From positions 45,646,000 through 45,709,999 of the forward strand of contig OX457029.1 of assembly GCA_949752745.1 (NCBI GenBank): 64,000 nucleotides of DNA. Reading direction: 5' to 3'. How positions within the stretch are numbered: the stretch's first letter is position 1; every line of letters starts with the position of its first letter. A program made the translations under genes and the position numbers. Shown here piece by piece: positions 60,938-64,000 of this stretch. This DNA is from Protula sp. h YS-2021 (taxonomy: Eukaryota; Annelida; Polychaeta; Sabellida; Serpulidae). The notes beneath the pieces were generated by a model. That model saw only the letters and a program-made list of their open reading frames with translations, was not told where the DNA came from and ran no database searches.

Positions 60938-60945
60938 GGTAAAAG

Positions 60946-62740
60946 GAAAGGTGAATTCAGCAATGAATAGTTTACTTGCAACTGTGACAAAACATTAGAC
61001 TTATTGGTTTCATGCAGTACTTGATGTCTGGCGTTTGGATAGAAAAGTGCTTGATTCCTTTGACAACATCTTACTACCATTGAATGGCTTATTTTCCCTT
61101 GTTCACAATGATTTCAGGTAAATACGAGGCAAAGAACATCCAAACTGAACAGCACATTGTAACTGGTTAAATTACCGAATTGGTCTATTAACTGAAGAAA
61201 CTTGTCTTAACTTAAGAATGACATGGTGAACTCCGTGGCTTCTAGTTTGTACATAAATTTAGAATAACTGGCATAAACGCTTTTTTTCACATTAAAAGAA
61301 CACATTTTCAGTTTTTGCCAATCACGATATGCTGGTCAATGTCATGTTTCTTTCCTTGTAAACGGACACTTCCTCTTTTTCACGTACTGATATAGTGACT
61401 GAGAAAAAATAAGAGCTTGCACTCGTTATAATTGTACCCGCAACCAGAACGGAACAATGCATTTCTTGATCCATTACAATGAAACAGAAGGAATATGTTG
61501 TTTTTATGACTAATATAACAGATGTCCTAATAAATATGCATACTTATGTGTAGCACAGGCCATTTTTCATAACATAACGTTTGCTCTGTCAACATTGTGT
61601 TATCGCCCAAAATTTCAATTTTAGCTTTCGACCGAATGCACCTCGTTGACCAAGTCAGATGCAAATACACCGGGTAAGAGTGTCGTATATTGTCCAATTT
61701 AGTTGATATTTTAAGTTTTGAGTGAAAATCGGGCATACGCGCGAAAACTTTAATTGATTATTTATAAGTATAAAAGAAGTAATTACCACACGAAAATACT
61801 CGAAACTTTTCGTAAAAAGGAACGCCATGATTTCTGCTCTGTCGCCTGCTAACCGATTCGGGGTAAAAGTAAAATTCTGTGAATTGATAATATCGGACCC
61901 CCCTTTATGTGTATCCGTTAAATTTTATACTTTTTTTTAACACTCATAAAACAGAGTGCACTCACTTTCTCAGACAATCCCGCTTCGGCAGACGAAAACG
62001 GCATTAACTGCTAAAACGATTTTAAAACATGGTAGCGACTTAGCTCCAAGAAGCAGCACGTTACGAGGTGTCCATACACCGCCTCAAATCGCCGTTATAT
62101 ATAACGACATGCAAATCAACTGCAATCGCTTCGAGGCACCTCTGTGGCTATTTTGAGCGAGATTCAACGATCCACAAGTCTTTACTGGCGTTTACTAAAG
62201 GCCCTCAAAGTACAACGGTAATGATATACAACTTCTGTGTTACGCTTTCTTTAAAAGCAATTAATACGGAAATAACCACAAATCTCCTGAAATAAGTGAC
62301 ATTTGTTTGTAAACAGGGAGCATAGTTTATTACATGAAGAAGTAACAATAATGTCTGCAATTATCCACCAAAAAACTTTTGAATTAATATTTCAAAAAGA
62401 ATGGAAGAGATTAAAAGTTAAATATATTAAGTGTAGCAAAAAAAAATTTATCTCTAATCCTGCATCAATCAACTATTTTAGTATATATTTTACAGGTAAT
62501 CCATAACCCTTTTATGTAGATTTTTGGTCACTTGACTTTGGTCACATGACATTTAAAGACCCGAATGTAAACAAACATTTGGCAGGGTAGAGCGAAAACT
62601 AACTTTTCTACACTTTGATGAAGAAATAAAAGATAGACAGCCCATTAAAATTGTGCCTGTTTTACAAAAAAAAATATATGGGCATGAACTTTCTGTATAT
62701 ATTTGAATAATTGTGGGAGTATTTCTGGGATTTTTCTGAC
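60946..62740. other. AT-rich spacer with no supported gene
   Basis: No exon, repeat family or RNA gene recognised. Open frames of about 60-75 codons are background. Confidence 0.4.
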
Positions 62741-62742
62741 TG

Positions 62743-62770
62743 GCGGGGGGGGGGGGGGGGGGGGGGGGGG
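62743..62770. repeat. Poly-G tract
   Basis: About 27 consecutive G following ctggc. Its length may be unreliable in assemblies. Confidence 0.9.
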
Positions 62771-62949
62771 CGATTGCCCCCAGCCAAAAAACTGGGGATC
62801 ATTTAAAAGCCTTGTTGGCCATAAAATGAACTTATCATAAGAGACAAATTAAGTCGATTTTGCAACATATTTTCTCCATAAACGATAAACACAATTGATT
62901 GCTTAACTAGATTAACAATATCTGATAAACAAGTTAGTATTTGTGAAAC

Positions 62950-63665
62950 ACCAGCAGGCCCCAACCGCCCCCAAATTCAAAGGGGTACAAGTATTCAGTG
63001 AACACTAACAGGCCCCAACGCCCCCAAAATTGTAAGGGGTCGTCTATGGTTTTGAACCTGTTGGCCAGTTTAGGCCAAGAAAAATAAATGTCCTACTTCT
63101 GCTCAAAACTTTGAAAAACAATGATACTGGCTGGCGGAAAATCTTTTTTTACCCCCAAAATTTAGCAGATCACGTGACCGAATTTGGCCAAAATGGCCTA
63201 AAGGCACATCTACAAGTCGAGACTTTTCAATTGAGCCCAACATCAAGTCTCTAGGCCTCTGCGTTCTCGAGATATCGCCTGTACAAACACAAGTCGATTT
63301 TTGCGTTTTTTGGCCCATTTGGCCAAGATCACGTGATCGAATTCGGCCAAAATGGCCAAAAGGCACATCTACAACACGAGATCTTTCAAATGAGCCAAAC
63401 ATCAAGTCTCTAGGCCTCTGCGTTCTCGAGATATCGCCTGTACAAACACAAGTCGATTTTTTGCGTTTTTGCCTGTACAAACACAAGTCGATTTTTTGCG
63501 TTTTTGGCCAATTTGGCCAAGATCACGTGATCGAATTTGGCCAAAATGGCCTCTGCGTTCTCGAGATATCGCTTGTACAAAAAAGCGATGACGGACAGAC
63601 AGACGGACGGACAGACAGACACCCCAAGTCTATAGGCCCCCAACCCTGTAGGGTTGGGGCCTAAT
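62950..63665 (+). mobile_element. Tandem-repeat element, family H, with strong 3' hairpin
   Basis: The left side has two near-identical aacaggccccaacg-type segments (62955 and 63010). The interior has three units, the last truncated, containing tctaggcctctgcgttctcg, agatatcgcctgtacaaaca and caagtcgattttttgcg-type blocks, with gatcacgtgatcgaattcgg between them. The right side has a gacggacagacagacggacg run (63588-63620), a hairpin of about 14 pairs (63633-63663, loop tgta), and CTAAT at 63661-63665. The order of units, GACGGACAG run and hairpin is shared with families F and G. Confidence 0.65.
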
Positions 63666-63848
63666 AAAGTCAATTCCTTCAGGTTAAGCATTATAGACTG
63701 AAGCAATGGGATATTCTAAATAAAAGAGAAAAGCAACAAGAAGGGCGGGGGAATGGATAATATAACAGACATCTAAAATATACGGTTACAGATTATGAAT
63801 AGTAACCTTAACCCTAATATGTTGTAAAATATAAAATGTGAACTTACG

Positions 63849-64000
63849 GCCGTGGACGATTTTGCTAGCCATAATGACACTTTTGGCAATGGCTTGGGCA
63901 TTTTTAGTTTCAATATCATTCTTCGCTGCTCCTGGGATAGAGTTCTCATAACTTGAGCAAGTATTCGCCAGTGAATTAGCATGCATACACATTTCACTTC
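63849..64000 (-). CDS. Possible exon running off the window edge
   Basis: A minus-strand open frame runs from the window end to a consensus donor (ggcc|gtaagt, exon end 63848/63849). It contains ENSIPGAAKNDIETKNAQAI, a helical-looking, charged segment with codon use less AT-rich than its surroundings. No family recognised; the neighbouring frame is also open, so the frame is uncertain. Confidence 0.25.

Noticed and set aside
63633..63663. Hairpin with GC-rich stem read as a bacterial-type terminator
   Set aside because: The sequence is eukaryotic, no T-run follows, and the hairpin sits at the 3' end of a tandem-repeat element.

Overview
This is a 64 kb piece of an animal nuclear genome: AT-rich, gene-poor and heavily filled with repeats. 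Four things show it is eukaryotic: genes split by GT-AG introns, long microsatellites, LINE, hAT and MITE remnants, and a G-protein-coupled receptor. The best guess is a lophotrochozoan, probably a bivalve mollusc. Two points favour this: a receptor of the sex-peptide/myoinhibitory-peptide type, and many short elements with 120-170 bp internal tandem repeats and a 3' hairpin, which resemble the 'pearl' elements described from bivalves. No species can be named from sequence alone.

Four protein-coding genes can be supported. (1) 14408-15712 (+): a complete class A receptor of 434 residues in one coding exon, close to the sex peptide receptor/MIP receptor family. (2) 39672-44730 (+): four coding exons giving a 508-residue type II membrane protein that looks like a Golgi glycosyltransferase. 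(3) 46539-48958 (-): three exons of a dephospho-CoA kinase domain-containing protein; the P-loop exon was not found. (4) 53942-54978 (-): a complete two-exon RNA 5'-monophosphate methyltransferase of the BCDIN3D/Bin3 type, 237 residues. A possible exon edge lies at 63849-64000 (-). The genes are unrelated in function and are not an operon; 3 and 4 point the same way about 5 kb apart.

Layout: 1-14 kb is repeats (42 bp and 51 bp minisatellites, a triplicated 150 bp block, an ATT array, a LINE reverse transcriptase remnant cut by a small TA-flanked MITE, tRNA-derived SINE pieces, and a long array of about 150 bp units interrupted by a nested element). 14.4-15.7 kb is the receptor. 16-39 kb is mostly empty apart from repeats, including the most striking object, a 3.3 kb element at 20640-23966 with very long inverted arms. 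39.7-55 kb holds the other three genes. 55-64 kb is a nest of hAT-type and tandem-repeat elements.

The main discoveries are about mobile DNA. The 20640-23966 element has AG...CT ends, a 6 bp target duplication, arms of about 1.3-1.4 kb, a tRNA-like sequence in each arm, and a decayed zinc-finger/acidic/heptad-repeat gene in its centre, and may be a short Polinton-type derivative. At least six repeat families share subterminal inverted repeats, a hairpin and a CTAG- or CTAA-type 3' end, as expected for non-autonomous Helentron-like (HINE) elements. The hAT element at 57238-58585 has an 8 bp duplication, and a related 'empty' site at 33.88 kb in the same window confirms its boundaries.
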